Source of the DNA: Streptomyces sp. CB01201
GTDB lineage: Bacteria; Actinomycetota; Actinomycetes; Streptomycetales; Streptomycetaceae
Direction of reading: 5' to 3'
Assembly (NCBI RefSeq): GCF_002803085.1
Contig: NZ_NNBJ01000007.1
Span: 62,001-126,000 of the forward strand
Length of the DNA stretch: 64,000 bases
The position numbers and the translations under genes were made by a program. The notes beneath the pieces were generated by a model, which was given only the letters and a program-made list of their open reading frames with translations, made no database searches and was not told the DNA's origin. This document shows positions 1-11,451 of this stretch, piece by piece (position 1 is the first letter of the stretch; each line of letters begins with the position of its first letter).

Positions 1-1
1 A

Positions 2-1261
2 GCGACCAACCCGGTCCCATCACCGGCAACCAGGCCGGGCCCCGTGCCGTGTGGAGGCCCGAGCCGCGCCCCGGACTCGGCGGCAGAAGCCGACCCCCGG
101 CCCGTACCGGCCACCGGTCCGGGCCCTGTTCCGGATGCCGGGGCTAGCGCTATGCCGGGTGCCGGGCCTGGCCCCGTACCGGCCACCGGTCCGGGCCTTG
201 TTCCGGATATCGGGCCTGGCGCTATGCCGGGTGTCGGTCCGAGCCCTCTATCGGCCACCGGTCCGGGTCCTGTTCCGGATGCCGGGCCGAAGTCCGTACC
301 GGTAATCGGTCCGAGCCTCGTACCGGATGCGGGGCCTGGCGCTATGCCGGATGCCGGGCCTGGCCCTGTGCCGGCCACCCGTCCGGGTCCTGTTCCGGAT
401 GCCGGGCCGAAGTCCGTGCCGGTAATCGGTCCGGGCCTCGTATCGGATGCGGGGCCTGGCGCTATGCCGGATGCCGGGCCTGGCCCCGTGCCGGCCACCC
501 GTCCGGGTCCTGTTCCGGATGCCGGGCCGAAGTCCGTGCCGGTAACCGGTCCGAGCCTCGTATCGGATGCGGGGCCTGGCCCCGTACCGGCCACCGGTCC
601 AAACCCCGTACCGAATGCCGGACCGGTCCCCGTGTCGGCGCCGGGGTTCCCCGGCGTCGTCCCCCGGCCGGGGGACGACGCCCCGGCGGTGGACCTGCTC
701 GGCTCACCCGGTGACTGGGCCCCGGTCGTCACCTCCCTCGGCTCGTTCGGCCTCCTTCCCGTACGTCTCGAACGTGATCTCGTCCTCCTCGCCCAGTGGA
801 TGAACGACCCCGCCGTGGCCGCCTTCTGGGAGCTGGCGGGACCCCCATCCGTCACCGCCGCCCATCTGCGCGAGCAGCTGGACGGCGACGGCCGCAGCGT
901 GCCCTGTCTCGGTGTGCTCGACGGAACTCCCATGAGCTACTGGGAGATCTACCGGGCCGACCTGGACCCCCTGGCCCGGCACTATCCGGCCCGCCCGCAC
1001 GACACCGGCGTCCATCTGCTCGTCGGCGGTGTCGCCGACCGGGGCCGCGGCGTCGGCACCACTCTGCTCAGGGCCGTCGCCGACCTGATTCTCGACAACC
1101 GTCCGCAGTGCCCCCGTGTGATCGCCGAGCCCGATCTGCGCAACACCCCCTCCGTCTCCGCGTTTCTCAGCGCCGGCTTCCGCTTCCACGCGGAAGTCGA
1201 CCTGCCCGACAAGCGAGCCGCCCTGATGGTCCGCGACCGCGCGCTCAGGAACCTGCTGTGA
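2..1261 (+). CDS. GNAT acyltransferase of a siderophore locus, with N-terminal Pro/Gly repeat (5' end outside window)
   Basis: The C-terminal part, from about nt 720, is a GNAT acyltransferase domain of the siderophore (IucB/RimJ-like) type. It has the acyl-CoA loop RGRGVGTT and the closing NTPSVSAFLSAGFRF segment. Such enzymes acylate a hydroxylamine or amine that the downstream NIS synthetase then couples. The N-terminal half is low-complexity: eight-residue units of the form GPGPVPAT/GPGPVPDA, with a 120-bp higher-order period. The frame is open to the left edge; the GTG at 44 is only the first start inside the window, so the true start is unknown. A 72-bp gap separates it from the IucA/IucC gene, which suggests one operon. 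The repeat is not a normal part of the family and may be an expanded linker from the preceding gene. Confidence 0.75.
   Translation, partial: ATNPVPSPATRPGPVPCGGPSRAPDSAAEADPRPVPATGPGPVPDAGASAMPGAGPGPVPATGPGLVPDIGPGAMPGVGPSPLSATGPGPVPDAGPKSVPVIGPSLVPDAGPGAMPDAGPGPVPATRPGPVPDAGPKSVPVIGPGLVSDAGPGAMPDAGPGPVPATRPGPVPDAGPKSVPVTGPSLVSDAGPGPVPATGPNPVPNAGPVPVSAPGFPGVVPRPGDDAPAVDLLGSPGDWAPVVTSLGSFGLLPVRLERDLVLLAQWMNDPAVAAFWELAGPPSVTAAHLREQLDGDGRSVPCLGVLDGTPMSYWEIYRADLDPLARHYPARPHDTGVHLLVGGVADRGRGVGTTLLRAVADLILDNRPQCPRVIAEPDLRNTPSVSAFLSAGFRFHAEVDLPDKRAALMVRDRALRNLL
241..600 (+). repeat. 120-bp tandem repeat built of 24-bp units
   Basis: Segments starting at 241, 361 and 481 are almost identical and exactly 120 bp apart, with the third copy incomplete. 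Each is made of five degenerate 24-bp units coding eight residues (GP-x-x-VP-x-x). More degenerate units extend left to the window edge and right to about 640. All units stay in the acyltransferase reading frame. Confidence 0.9.
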
Positions 1262-1333
1262 ACGCCCCGCCGCTCCGCATACACCCCCGGATACACCCCC
1301 AGCCCCGAATCGGTCCCACCCCGAGGAGTCTTC

Positions 1334-3247
1334 GTGCCGAACCCTGCTTCCCCCCATGACTCCCGCGACGACTCCCGCGGGCTCCCCGACTCCCCGGTCC
1401 CGCCCGGGCTGCTGGCCCCGCCCGAGCTGAACCGCGAGGCCTGGGACCGCGCGGGACGCCTCCTCCTCGCGAAGACGATCGGCGCCTTCGCGTACGAGGA
1501 GATCGTGCAGCCAACGGTAGGACCCGCCACTGACAATCCCGGTCCGGCCCGGGAAGGCGCAGGTCAGTACGGGTTCACCCTGGACGACGGCAGCACCGTG
1601 ACCTTCCTCGCCCGGCGCGGCGCCTACGGCGGCTGGCAGGTGGACCCCGATTCGATCCGGCGGACCGAGCGGGCCGAGGGCGCCGTACCGGCAGGTCCGA
1701 CCGCCGCCCCCGAGCCCTTCACCGACCCCATCCGGTTCCTCGCGCTCGCCCGCCGGACCCTCGGCGTCGACGGCGCCACCTTCGGCCACCTCGTGCGCGA
1801 ACTGACCGCCACCCTCGCCGCGGACACCCGGCTCCAGTCGACCGCACTGCCCGTGGCCCGCCTCGCCGACCTCGGGTACGCGGAGCTGGAGGGCCATCAG
1901 ACCGGCCACCCCTGGCTCGTGCTCAACAAGGGACGCCTCGGCTTCTCCGCCGACGACGCCGCGCGCTGGAGCCCGGAGGCCCGCACCCCGGCCGCACTGC
2001 CCTGGATCGCCGTCCGCACCGACCTCGCCGGCTACCGGGGCGTCGCCTCGCTCGCCACCCCGGACCGGCTCTACGCACGCGAACTCGACGCCCCCGTCCG
2101 TGCGGCGTTCGCCGCCGCGCTGCGCGCCCGGGGCCTGGACCCGGCGGCGTACCTCTACCTTCCGATCCATCCCTGGCAGTGGACGGAGATGATCCTTCCG
2201 CTCTTCGCCCCGGCCGTCGCCGACCAGGCGATCGTGCCGCTGCCCAGCGACGGCGACGTACGCCTGCCGCAGCAGTCCATCCGCACCTTCCTCAACCTCT
2301 CGCGGCCCGAGCGGCACACCGTGAAGCTGCCGCTGTCCATCCTCAACACCCTGGTCTGGCGCGGCCTGCCGACCGAGCGCACCGTGGCCGCGCCCGCCGT
2401 CACGGCCTGGGTGCAGGGCCTGTGCGAGCGGGACGCCTTCCTGCGGGACGAGTGCCGGGTGATCCTGCTCGGCGAGGTCGCCTCGGTCGCGGTGGAGCAT
2501 CCGGTGTACGACCGGGTGCCCGAAGTCCCTTACCAGTACAAGGAGTTGCTGGGGGCGATCTGGCGCGAGCCGCTGCCGCCCCGGCTCGCACCGGGGGAGC
2601 GGGCCCGCACCCTGGCCGCGCTGCTGCACACCGACCCCGAGGGCCGCTCCTTCACGGCCGAACTCGTCGCCCGCTCGGGCCTCGCCCCCGCGGTGTGGCT
2701 GCGGCGCCTGTTCGGCGCCCTGCTGCCGCCGCTGCTGCGCTTCCTCTACCGGTACGGGACGGTCTTCTCGCCGCACGGGGAGAACGCCATCGTCGTCTTC
2801 GACGACCAGAACGTGCCCGTACGCCTGGCGATCAAGGACTTCGTCGACGACATCAACGTGAGCGCCGAGCACCTGCCCGAACACGACTCGATGCCCGACG
2901 ACGTCCGCGAGGTGCTGCTCACCGAGGAGCCCTCCTTCTTGACCCAGTTCATTCATTCGGGGCTCTTCGTGGGCGTCTTCCGGTTCCTGGCCCCCCTGTG
3001 CGAGGACCAACTGGGCCTCCCCGAGGCCGAGTTCTGGGGGCTGGTGCGCGAGGAGATCCTGCGCCACCAGTCCCGCTTCCCCGACGAGAAGGAGCGCTAC
3101 GAGACGTTCGACCTGCTCACGCCCCGGATCGACCGGCTCTGTCTGAACCGGAACCGGCTGCACACCGACGGCTACCGGGACCGGCCCGAGCGGCCGCACG
3201 CCACCGTGCACGGGACCGTGGCGAACCCCCTCGCACCTGCGGAGTGA
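1334..3247 (+). CDS. IucA/IucC-family NIS siderophore synthetase
   Basis: This 637-residue protein is an ATP-dependent NRPS-independent siderophore synthetase. It adenylates a carboxylate and condenses it with an amine or hydroxylamine to build a hydroxamate or citrate siderophore. Family landmarks are the GHPWLVLNKGRLGF segment, the IHPWQW motif, a Ser-Arg-Thr-Lys-rich ATP-binding stretch around residues 320-335, the SPHGENA loop and a C-terminal FhuF-like region starting near IKDFVDDIN. The GTG start follows a GAGGAG ribosome site. Its neighbour is the GNAT acyltransferase. It resembles DesD, but the position beside dinG-lexA-nrdR fits the second NIS locus of Streptomyces (SCO5799-5801 from memory), so I do not name it desD. 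Confidence 0.88.
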   Translation: MPNPASPHDSRDDSRGLPDSPVPPGLLAPPELNREAWDRAGRLLLAKTIGAFAYEEIVQPTVGPATDNPGPAREGAGQYGFTLDDGSTVTFLARRGAYGGWQVDPDSIRRTERAEGAVPAGPTAAPEPFTDPIRFLALARRTLGVDGATFGHLVRELTATLAADTRLQSTALPVARLADLGYAELEGHQTGHPWLVLNKGRLGFSADDAARWSPEARTPAALPWIAVRTDLAGYRGVASLATPDRLYARELDAPVRAAFAAALRARGLDPAAYLYLPIHPWQWTEMILPLFAPAVADQAIVPLPSDGDVRLPQQSIRTFLNLSRPERHTVKLPLSILNTLVWRGLPTERTVAAPAVTAWVQGLCERDAFLRDECRVILLGEVASVAVEHPVYDRVPEVPYQYKELLGAIWREPLPPRLAPGERARTLAALLHTDPEGRSFTAELVARSGLAPAVWLRRLFGALLPPLLRFLYRYGTVFSPHGENAIVVFDDQNVPVRLAIKDFVDDINVSAEHLPEHDSMPDDVREVLLTEEPSFLTQFIHSGLFVGVFRFLAPLCEDQLGLPEAEFWGLVREEILRHQSRFPDEKERYETFDLLTPRIDRLCLNRNRLHTDGYRDRPERPHATVHGTVANPLAPAE

Positions 3248-3269
3248 TCCGATTGTCAGTGGCGAGCCT

Positions 3270-3275
3270 TAGGCT
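3270..3275 (+). promoter_or_regulatory. Candidate leaderless -10 element of the dinG-like gene
   Basis: TAGGCT lies nine bases before the ATG at 3285 and no Shine-Dalgarno sequence is present, which fits leaderless transcription. Confidence 0.5.
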
Positions 3276-3284
3276 GGTCCGGCT

Positions 3285-5255
3285 ATGACGAAGCCTTCAC
3301 TCCCCGAGCTCCTGCACGCCGCCGTCACCGCCGTCGGCGGCGTGGAGCGGCCTGGCCAGGTCACCATGGCCACGGCTGTCGCCGACGCGGTCGACGACAG
3401 CTCCCACCTGCTGGTCCAGGCCGGGACGGGCACCGGAAAGTCCCTCGGCTATCTGGTGCCGGCCCTGGCGCACGGGGAGCGCGTCGTGATCGCGACGGCG
3501 ACGCTCGCGCTCCAGCGCCAGCTCGTGGAGCGCGACCTGCCGCGCACGGTGGAGGCGCTGCAACCGCTGCTGCGCCGCCGCCCCCAGTTCGCCATGCTCA
3601 AGGGCCGCTCCAACTACCTGTGCCTGCACCGTCTGCACGAGGGTGCGCCGCAGGACGAGGACGAGGGGCTCTTCGACCAGTTCGAGTCGGCCGCGCCCAC
3701 CAGCAAGCTGGGCCAGGACCTGATCCGGATGCGGGACTGGGCGGACGAGACGGAGACCGGCGACCGGGACGCTCTGACGCCGGGCGTCTCGGACAAGGCG
3801 TGGAGCCAGGTCTCGGTGTCGTCGCGCGAGTGCCTGGGCGCCTCGAAGTGCGCGTACGGGGCGGAGTGCTTCGCGGAGATGGCCCGCGAGCGCGCCAAGC
3901 TCTCCGACGTCGTCGTCACCAATCACGCGCTGCTCGCCATCGACGCGATCGAGGGCGCCCCGGTGCTGCCGCAGCACGAGGTGCTGATCGTCGACGAGGC
4001 CCATGAGCTGGTCTCGCGGGTCACCGGCGTCGCCACCGGTGAGCTCACGCCCGGCCAGGTCAACCGGGCGGTGCGGCGCAGCGCGAAGCTCGTCAACGAG
4101 AAGGTCGCCGATGGGTTGCAGACGGCCGCCGAGGGTTTCGAGCGGGTCATGGAGCTGGCCCTGCCCGGCCGTCTGGAGGAGGTCCCGGAGGACCTCGGCT
4201 ACGCGCTGATGGCGCTGCGGGACGCCGCCCGCGAGGTCGTCTCGGCGCTCGGTGGCACCCGCGACAAATCCGTTCAGGACGAGGACGCCGTGCGCAAACA
4301 GGCCCTCGCCATGCTGGAGACGGTGCACGGCGTGGCGGAGCGCATCACCAACGGCTCCGAGTGGGATGTCGTCTGGTACGAGCGCCACGACCGCTTCGGC
4401 GCCTCGCTGCGGGTCGCCCCGCTGTCGGTGTCGGGTCTGCTCAGGGAGAAGCTGTTCGCGGACCGCTCGGTCGTGCTGACCTCCGCCACGCTCAAGCTCG
4501 GCGGTGATTTCAACGGGGTGGGCGCATCGCTGGGCCTGTCCCCGGAGGGCACCGAGGGCGAGGACGTCCCGCGGTGGAAGGGCCTGGACGTCGGCTCGCC
4601 GTTCGACTACCCGAAGCAGGGCATCCTGTACGTCGCGAAGCACCTGGCCACACCGGGCCGGGAGGGCTCGCGCGGCGACATGATGGACGAGCTGGCCGAG
4701 CTGGTGGAGGCGGCCGGTGGCCGCACGCTGGGTCTGTTCTCCTCGATGCGGGCGGCCCAGGCCGCCGCCGAGGAGCTGCGGGGCCGCCTCGACAATCCCA
4801 TCCTGTTGCAGGGCGAGGAGACGCTGGGCGAGCTGATCAAGTCGTTCGCCGCCGATCCGGCGACGTGTCTGTTCGGCACGCTGTCGCTGTGGCAGGGCGT
4901 CGATGTGCCGGGGCCGAGCTGTCAACTGGTGGTGATGGACCGCATTCCGTTCCCGCGCCCGGACGACCCTTTGATGAGTGCTCGCCAGAAGGCGGTCGAG
5001 GAGGGCGGCGGCAACGGGTTCATGGCGGTGGCGGCCACTCATGCCGCGCTGCTCATGGCCCAGGGAGCCGGCCGACTGGTCCGGGCGACCGGGGACCGGG
5101 GGGTGGTCGCGGTGCTCGATCCGCGGCTGGCCAACGCCCGCTACGGCAGCTATCTGCGGGCCTCGCTGCCCGATTTCTGGTACACCACGGACCGCAACCA
5201 GGCGCGCCGCTCGCTCGCGGCCATCGACGCGGCGGCCAAGGCCGACGGCAAGTAG
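3285..5255 (+). CDS. dinG: DinG/XPD-like ATP-dependent DNA helicase
   Basis: This 656-residue superfamily 2 helicase has Walker A GTGTGKSLGY near residue 46 and the VDEAHEL box near residue 230. Between them are the cysteines expected to hold a 4Fe-4S cluster (YLCLHRL and CLGASKCAYGAECF). The C-terminal motifs include LTSATLKL and the QGAGRLVRATGDRGVV segment. The family unwinds damaged or RNA-containing DNA with 5'-3' polarity. It converges on lexA, with two terminator hairpins between them. The ATG has no ribosome site but has a -10 element just upstream. No LexA box was seen at its promoter. Confidence 0.9.
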   Translation: MTKPSLPELLHAAVTAVGGVERPGQVTMATAVADAVDDSSHLLVQAGTGTGKSLGYLVPALAHGERVVIATATLALQRQLVERDLPRTVEALQPLLRRRPQFAMLKGRSNYLCLHRLHEGAPQDEDEGLFDQFESAAPTSKLGQDLIRMRDWADETETGDRDALTPGVSDKAWSQVSVSSRECLGASKCAYGAECFAEMARERAKLSDVVVTNHALLAIDAIEGAPVLPQHEVLIVDEAHELVSRVTGVATGELTPGQVNRAVRRSAKLVNEKVADGLQTAAEGFERVMELALPGRLEEVPEDLGYALMALRDAAREVVSALGGTRDKSVQDEDAVRKQALAMLETVHGVAERITNGSEWDVVWYERHDRFGASLRVAPLSVSGLLREKLFADRSVVLTSATLKLGGDFNGVGASLGLSPEGTEGEDVPRWKGLDVGSPFDYPKQGILYVAKHLATPGREGSRGDMMDELAELVEAAGGRTLGLFSSMRAAQAAAEELRGRLDNPILLQGEETLGELIKSFAADPATCLFGTLSLWQGVDVPGPSCQLVVMDRIPFPRPDDPLMSARQKAVEEGGGNGFMAVAATHAALLMAQGAGRLVRATGDRGVVAVLDPRLANARYGSYLRASLPDFWYTTDRNQARRSLAAIDAAAKADGK

Positions 5256-5333
5256 CCGGCCCGGTGCGGTGCTGCGACGGGCGGGCAGCGACGGGCAGGG
5301 AGCGACGGACGGGCAGCGTCCAGCGGGGCCGAG

Positions 5334-5380
5334 TGCCTCCGGGGCTGCCCCGCCCCCGTGAAGGGGCAGCCCCGGAGGCA
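5334..5380 (+). terminator. Terminator of the dinG-like gene
   Basis: A perfect 18-bp stem (5334-5351 with 5363-5380) has an 11-base loop. Confidence 0.85.
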
Positions 5381-5389
5381 GGTATGGCA

Positions 5390-5424
5390 GGGCCCCGGGA
5401 CCGGCGCAGGAGGTCCCGGGGCCC
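5390..5424 (-). terminator. Terminator of lexA
   Basis: A perfect 13-bp stem (5390-5402 with 5412-5424) lies just past the lexA stop codon. Confidence 0.8.
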
Positions 5425-5445
5425 GGTTCAGAGCCGGCGGAGGGG

Positions 5446-6237
5446 TCAGACCCGCCGGAGCACCGCCACGACCTTGCCCAGGATGGTCGCTTCGTCGCCG
5501 GGGATCGGCTGGTAGGCGGCGTTGTGCGGGAGCAGCCAGATGTGGTTGTCCTCGCGCTTGAAGCGCTTGACGGTGGCCTCGCCGTCGAGCATCGCGGCGA
5601 CGATGTCGCCGTTCTCGGCGACGGGCTGACGGCGGACCGTGACCCAGTCGCCGTCGCAGATCGCGGCTTCGATCATCGAGTCGCCGACGACCTTCAGGAC
5701 GAACAGCTCGCCGTCACCGACGAGCTGGCGGGGGAGGGGGAAGACGTCCTCGACCGACTCCTCGGCGAGGATCGGGCCACCGGCGGCGATCCGGCCGACC
5801 AGCGGCACATAGGAGGCGGCCGGCTTGCCTGCGGTGTCGGTGGGCTGGCTGCTGGGCTGGTCGGAGCCGCGGACCTCGTAGGCGCGCGGCCGGTGCGGGT
5901 CGCGGCGCAGGAAGCCCTTGCGCTCCAGGGCCATCAGCTGGTGGGCGACGGACGAGGTGCTGGAGAGGCCGACGGCCTGACCGATCTCCCGCATCGACGG
6001 CGGGTAGCCACGGCGCTGCACGGAGTCCCGGATGACCTCGATGACCCGCCGTTGCCGATCGGTGAGGCCCGAGCTGTCCGCCCTGATTCCTGGGGGCCGG
6101 CCTGGCAGGGAGCGGGCGGGCCTTGTGGCGTCCGCCCCCTGGTTCGTGACTGCGTCGTTCATGGCATGCACCGGCTCAAGTCGGGTCTGGGAGCGGTCCT
6201 GGGCAGTGATGGTGGCACTGTCTGCGGTGGTGGTCAC
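5446..6237 (-). CDS. lexA: SOS repressor LexA
   Basis: This 263-residue protein represses DNA-damage genes until RecA stimulates its self-cleavage. The N-terminal winged helix contains LTDRQRRVIEVIRDS and the SMREIGQAVGLSSTSSVAHQ recognition helix. The C-terminal S24 peptidase domain has the cleavage site AAGG, the catalytic serine in VVGDSMIEAAI and the catalytic lysine in ATVKRFKRED. I chose the GTG at 6237 because a GAGAGG ribosome site precedes it and the protein then starts TTTADSATI as in other Streptomyces LexA proteins; an upstream extension of 53 residues is in frame but implausible. A near-consensus LexA box 64 bp upstream indicates autoregulation. Confidence 0.95.
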   Translation of the reverse strand: MTTTADSATITAQDRSQTRLEPVHAMNDAVTNQGADATRPARSLPGRPPGIRADSSGLTDRQRRVIEVIRDSVQRRGYPPSMREIGQAVGLSSTSSVAHQLMALERKGFLRRDPHRPRAYEVRGSDQPSSQPTDTAGKPAASYVPLVGRIAAGGPILAEESVEDVFPLPRQLVGDGELFVLKVVGDSMIEAAICDGDWVTVRRQPVAENGDIVAAMLDGEATVKRFKREDNHIWLLPHNAAYQPIPGDEATILGKVVAVLRRV

Positions 6238-6300
6238 GTCGGCCCCTCTCGAATTGGTCTCCCTAGCTGGACAACGGTAGTAGCTTTCGAAAGGTTGCGC

Positions 6301-6314
6301 CAAACACACGTTCG
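6301..6314. promoter_or_regulatory. Candidate LexA (SOS) box
   Basis: The site reads CAAAC-ACAC-GTTCG, one base away from the Gram-positive LexA consensus CGAAC-N4-GTTCG. It sits between lexA and nrdR, upstream of lexA. Confidence 0.7.
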
Positions 6315-6646
6315 AGTGAAAAATCGCAGAACGCGCTACGCGGCTCTGAGGGTGGGTGTATGTGCGAGTCCCGATGAGGGGCCCGTCGAACGGCAATTCG
6401 GTCCATTACGGTACCCTTCACCGCTGAGGCGGACGCTCGGCGACCTGCCTCCAGGGGACCGTTCCGGCGGCCGCCGCGTGTCGCGTGCGACGACGGCGCC
6501 CCGCGGCACAGTCTGTCATCCGGCACCCCGCGATCCGGCGCTGCGACGCGCTTCCCGTAAGGTCCTCGACGGCCGGAAATCGGCGGCCCGGGGTCGTGCC
6601 CGAGGTCGGGGGCCCACGACACGCGGTAGGGCCGGATAAGCGGCCA

Positions 6647-6694
6647 AACCCTAGATCTAGTGGTTGGATTGGTGCAGCCACCCAGAAGTTGTGG
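6647..6694. promoter_or_regulatory. Candidate pair of NrdR boxes upstream of nrdR
   Basis: Box 1 is the near-palindrome AACC-CTAGATCTAG-TGGTT (6647-6665). Box 2 is a weaker CCACCC-N5-TTGTGG dyad (6678-6694). Their centres are about 31 bp apart, three helical turns, the spacing usual for NrdR sites. This suggests autoregulation of nrdR-nrdJ. The rest of the 567-bp lexA-nrdR gap holds no convincing gene. Confidence 0.55.
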
Positions 6695-6804
6695 TCCTGG
6701 TCCTTCAGGTCCGTGGTCATCGCCTATGCTGGTGGTCGCTTCGCGGGTGGATTTCCGGGCCTGGTGAGGCTATTCAGTCGTGCTGTGAAGGAGGGTTGGG
6801 AACC

Positions 6805-7326
6805 ATGCACTGCCCCTTCTGCAGGCACCCCGACAGCCGTGTCGTCGACAGTCGTACGACCGATGACGGCACGTCGATCCGCCGGCGCCGCCAGTGCCCC
6901 GACTGCTCCCGTCGCTTCACGACGGTGGAGACGGCCTCGCTGATGGTCATCAAGCGCTCCGGCGTGACCGAGCCCTTCAGCCGTACCAAGGTCATCTCCG
7001 GCGTCCGCAAGGCGTGCCAAGGACGGCCGGTCACCGAGGACGCCCTTGCCAAGCTCGGCCAGCGGGTCGAGGAGGCGCTGCGCGCCACCGGAAGCGCCGA
7101 GCTGACCACCCATGACGTGGGTCTGGCCATACTCGGCCCGTTGCAGGAGCTCGACCTCGTCGCGTACCTGCGCTTCGCGTCCGTGTACCGGGCCTTCGAC
7201 ACCCTCGACGACTTCGAGGCGGCCATCGTGGAACTCCGCGAGCGGCAGCCCGGCGGGGACCAACCCGACGAGTGCGTGGCCGGCGTGACCCCCGAGGTCC
7301 CCGTGCCCGCCACCGCTGCCGACTGA
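6805..7326 (+). CDS. nrdR: Ribonucleotide reductase repressor NrdR
   Basis: This 173-residue repressor senses ATP/dATP and controls ribonucleotide reductase genes. It has the N-terminal zinc ribbon CPFC...CPDC (residues 3-34) with the RRRRQCPDCSRRFTT signature, then an ATP-cone domain (VIKRSG...VRKACQGRPV, residues about 48-138). The ATG at 6805 lies nine bases after a GAAGGAGGG ribosome site. It precedes nrdJ, its expected target, by 152 bp. The C-terminal tail from about residue 150 is an acidic and proline-rich extension that looks unstructured. Confidence 0.96.
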   Translation: MHCPFCRHPDSRVVDSRTTDDGTSIRRRRQCPDCSRRFTTVETASLMVIKRSGVTEPFSRTKVISGVRKACQGRPVTEDALAKLGQRVEEALRATGSAELTTHDVGLAILGPLQELDLVAYLRFASVYRAFDTLDDFEAAIVELRERQPGGDQPDECVAGVTPEVPVPATAAD

Positions 7327-7478
7327 CCGGGGGGCCCGCGGCCCGCGGTCGCCGATCGGCGGCAATCCAAGACCTGCCAGGGGTGCGTTTCGGCTGCGCC
7401 CGTGGCAACAGACAAGCACCGTGCCTTGGGAACATTCAGGCACTTTTGGGCGTTTTTGCCCGCGTATGGGAGGCGGCA

Positions 7479-10373
<2,895 letters not shown>

Positions 10374-10426
10374 CATCGCACCGGCACCTATGGGTGAGCG
10401 CACCGCGCTGACCTGAGCACACCGTC

Positions 10427-10458
10427 CTGAGGGGACCGGCACACGCCGGTCCCCTCAG
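10427..10458 (+). terminator. Terminator of nrdJ
   Basis: A perfect 14-bp stem (10427-10440 with 10445-10458) has a four-base loop. Confidence 0.85.
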
Positions 10459-10516
10459 TCGTGTCAGCTGTGCGCCGTCAGCCGTGCGCCCCCGACGGTG
10501 TGCTGCGGGCAGGGAC

Positions 10517-11047
10517 TCAGGCGGGGGAGGCGCCCATGGCGGCGATGAAGGCGTCCGGGTCGAGGGTGAATCCGCGGACATCCCGATGGAACTCCCACGC
10601 ACCCGAGGCCCCCCGGGCGAACTCGGCGACCGTCGCCGCCCGTGCTTCGGCGACCTCCTCGAAGCCGTGCCGGGACAGCTCGGTGTAGCCCTCGCGGATG
10701 CGGATGCCGGGATCGGCCACGTCGCCGAACACGAGGGGCCCGGCTGCCTGCTGGATGACCACGCCGACCACGACGCGCGTGTGCCTCTCGGGCATGCGGC
10801 CCAGATCCACGGTCATGACCTCGTCATAGCCGAGGCCCTGGCCCGTACGGCTGTCCCGGTCGAGGGAGATCGTGCCCTCGGGGGAGCGCCGGTCGAAGTA
10901 CACCGAGTAGGCGGCCGGCCCCCGGGGCGCCGCCGCCGTATAGACCGCTGCCACCAGATCCAGGTCGTGGGCCGGGGAGCCGAGCGGGCTCGGGTCCCAT
11001 CGCAGTGCCACCTCGACCGTGCCGAGCCCCTTGCCGATACCGCTCAT
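10517..11047 (-). CDS. TerD/CABP-family protein
   Basis: This 176-residue cytoplasmic protein has TerD-family signatures: the acidic calcium-binding stretch HDLDLVAAVY near residue 30, YFDRRSPEGTISLDRDSRTG, and DEVMTVDLGRMPERHTRV. Such proteins are linked to tellurite and stress responses and, in Streptomyces, to development; the molecular role is unclear. The ATG at 11047 follows a GGGGAGGG ribosome site, so the longer upstream frame is rejected. It stands alone, convergent with nrdJ, and not in a ter operon. Confidence 0.8.
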   Translation of the reverse strand: MSGIGKGLGTVEVALRWDPSPLGSPAHDLDLVAAVYTAAAPRGPAAYSVYFDRRSPEGTISLDRDSRTGQGLGYDEVMTVDLGRMPERHTRVVVGVVIQQAAGPLVFGDVADPGIRIREGYTELSRHGFEEVAEARAATVAEFARGASGAWEFHRDVRGFTLDPDAFIAAMGASPA

Positions 11048-11451
11048 GCCCACGCCCTCCCCAGGTCCGTCGCCGCCGCGCACCTCCATGCTGTCACGCT
11101 CCGTACGTCCTGCGGGGCGAAGTGGCCACCGCGTCACCGGGGTTGGCCCGCCGCGCCCGGGGTGCGCCGGGCGCTCGTCCGGGAGGCGCTCACCACCGTT
11201 CGTACGGACGGCACCGAAGAGCCCACCGGGTGGCCGCGGCGGAGCTCGCGGGGTGTTGTCAGTGGTCTTCGATATCGTGATGGACCAGGAAGATCTCGTA
11301 CAACTGGGCTCGTCGGCAGGGGGTTTGGATGACCGCGAGGGCCGTCTTGGTGTTCGGTAGTGGACTGGGGTTCGGGACGCACGGCATATTCCTGCGGACA
11401 TAGTCCGCCGGAGCCTGACGGGGGTGCGGTGGTGCGCCGTACGATGGCGCG
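11048..11451. other. 404-bp divergent intergenic region without a supported gene
   Basis: This lies between the TerD-like gene (leftward) and the YdbC-like gene (rightward). Several short frames exist on both strands but none has a ribosome site plus a plausible protein. It should hold the TerD promoter. A -10 for the rightward gene is listed separately. Confidence 0.5.
11440..11445 (+). promoter_or_regulatory. Candidate leaderless -10 element
   Basis: TACGAT lies six bases before the GTG at 11452 and there is no ribosome site. Confidence 0.5.

Noticed and set aside
241..600. CRISPR-like regular repeats
   Set aside because: The repeats are contiguous and coding, with no unique spacers and no cas genes.
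704..3211. 835-codon minus-strand frame over the siderophore genes
   Set aside because: It is an antisense shadow of two well-recognised genes.
1..3247. Naming the genes desC and desD
   Set aside because: The families match, but the neighbourhood fits the second NIS locus, and desA/desB are not visible.
7327..7478. Cobalamin riboswitch before nrdJ
   Set aside because: The gene is B12-dependent, but no B12-box-like sequence or room for the full fold was found in the 152-bp gap.
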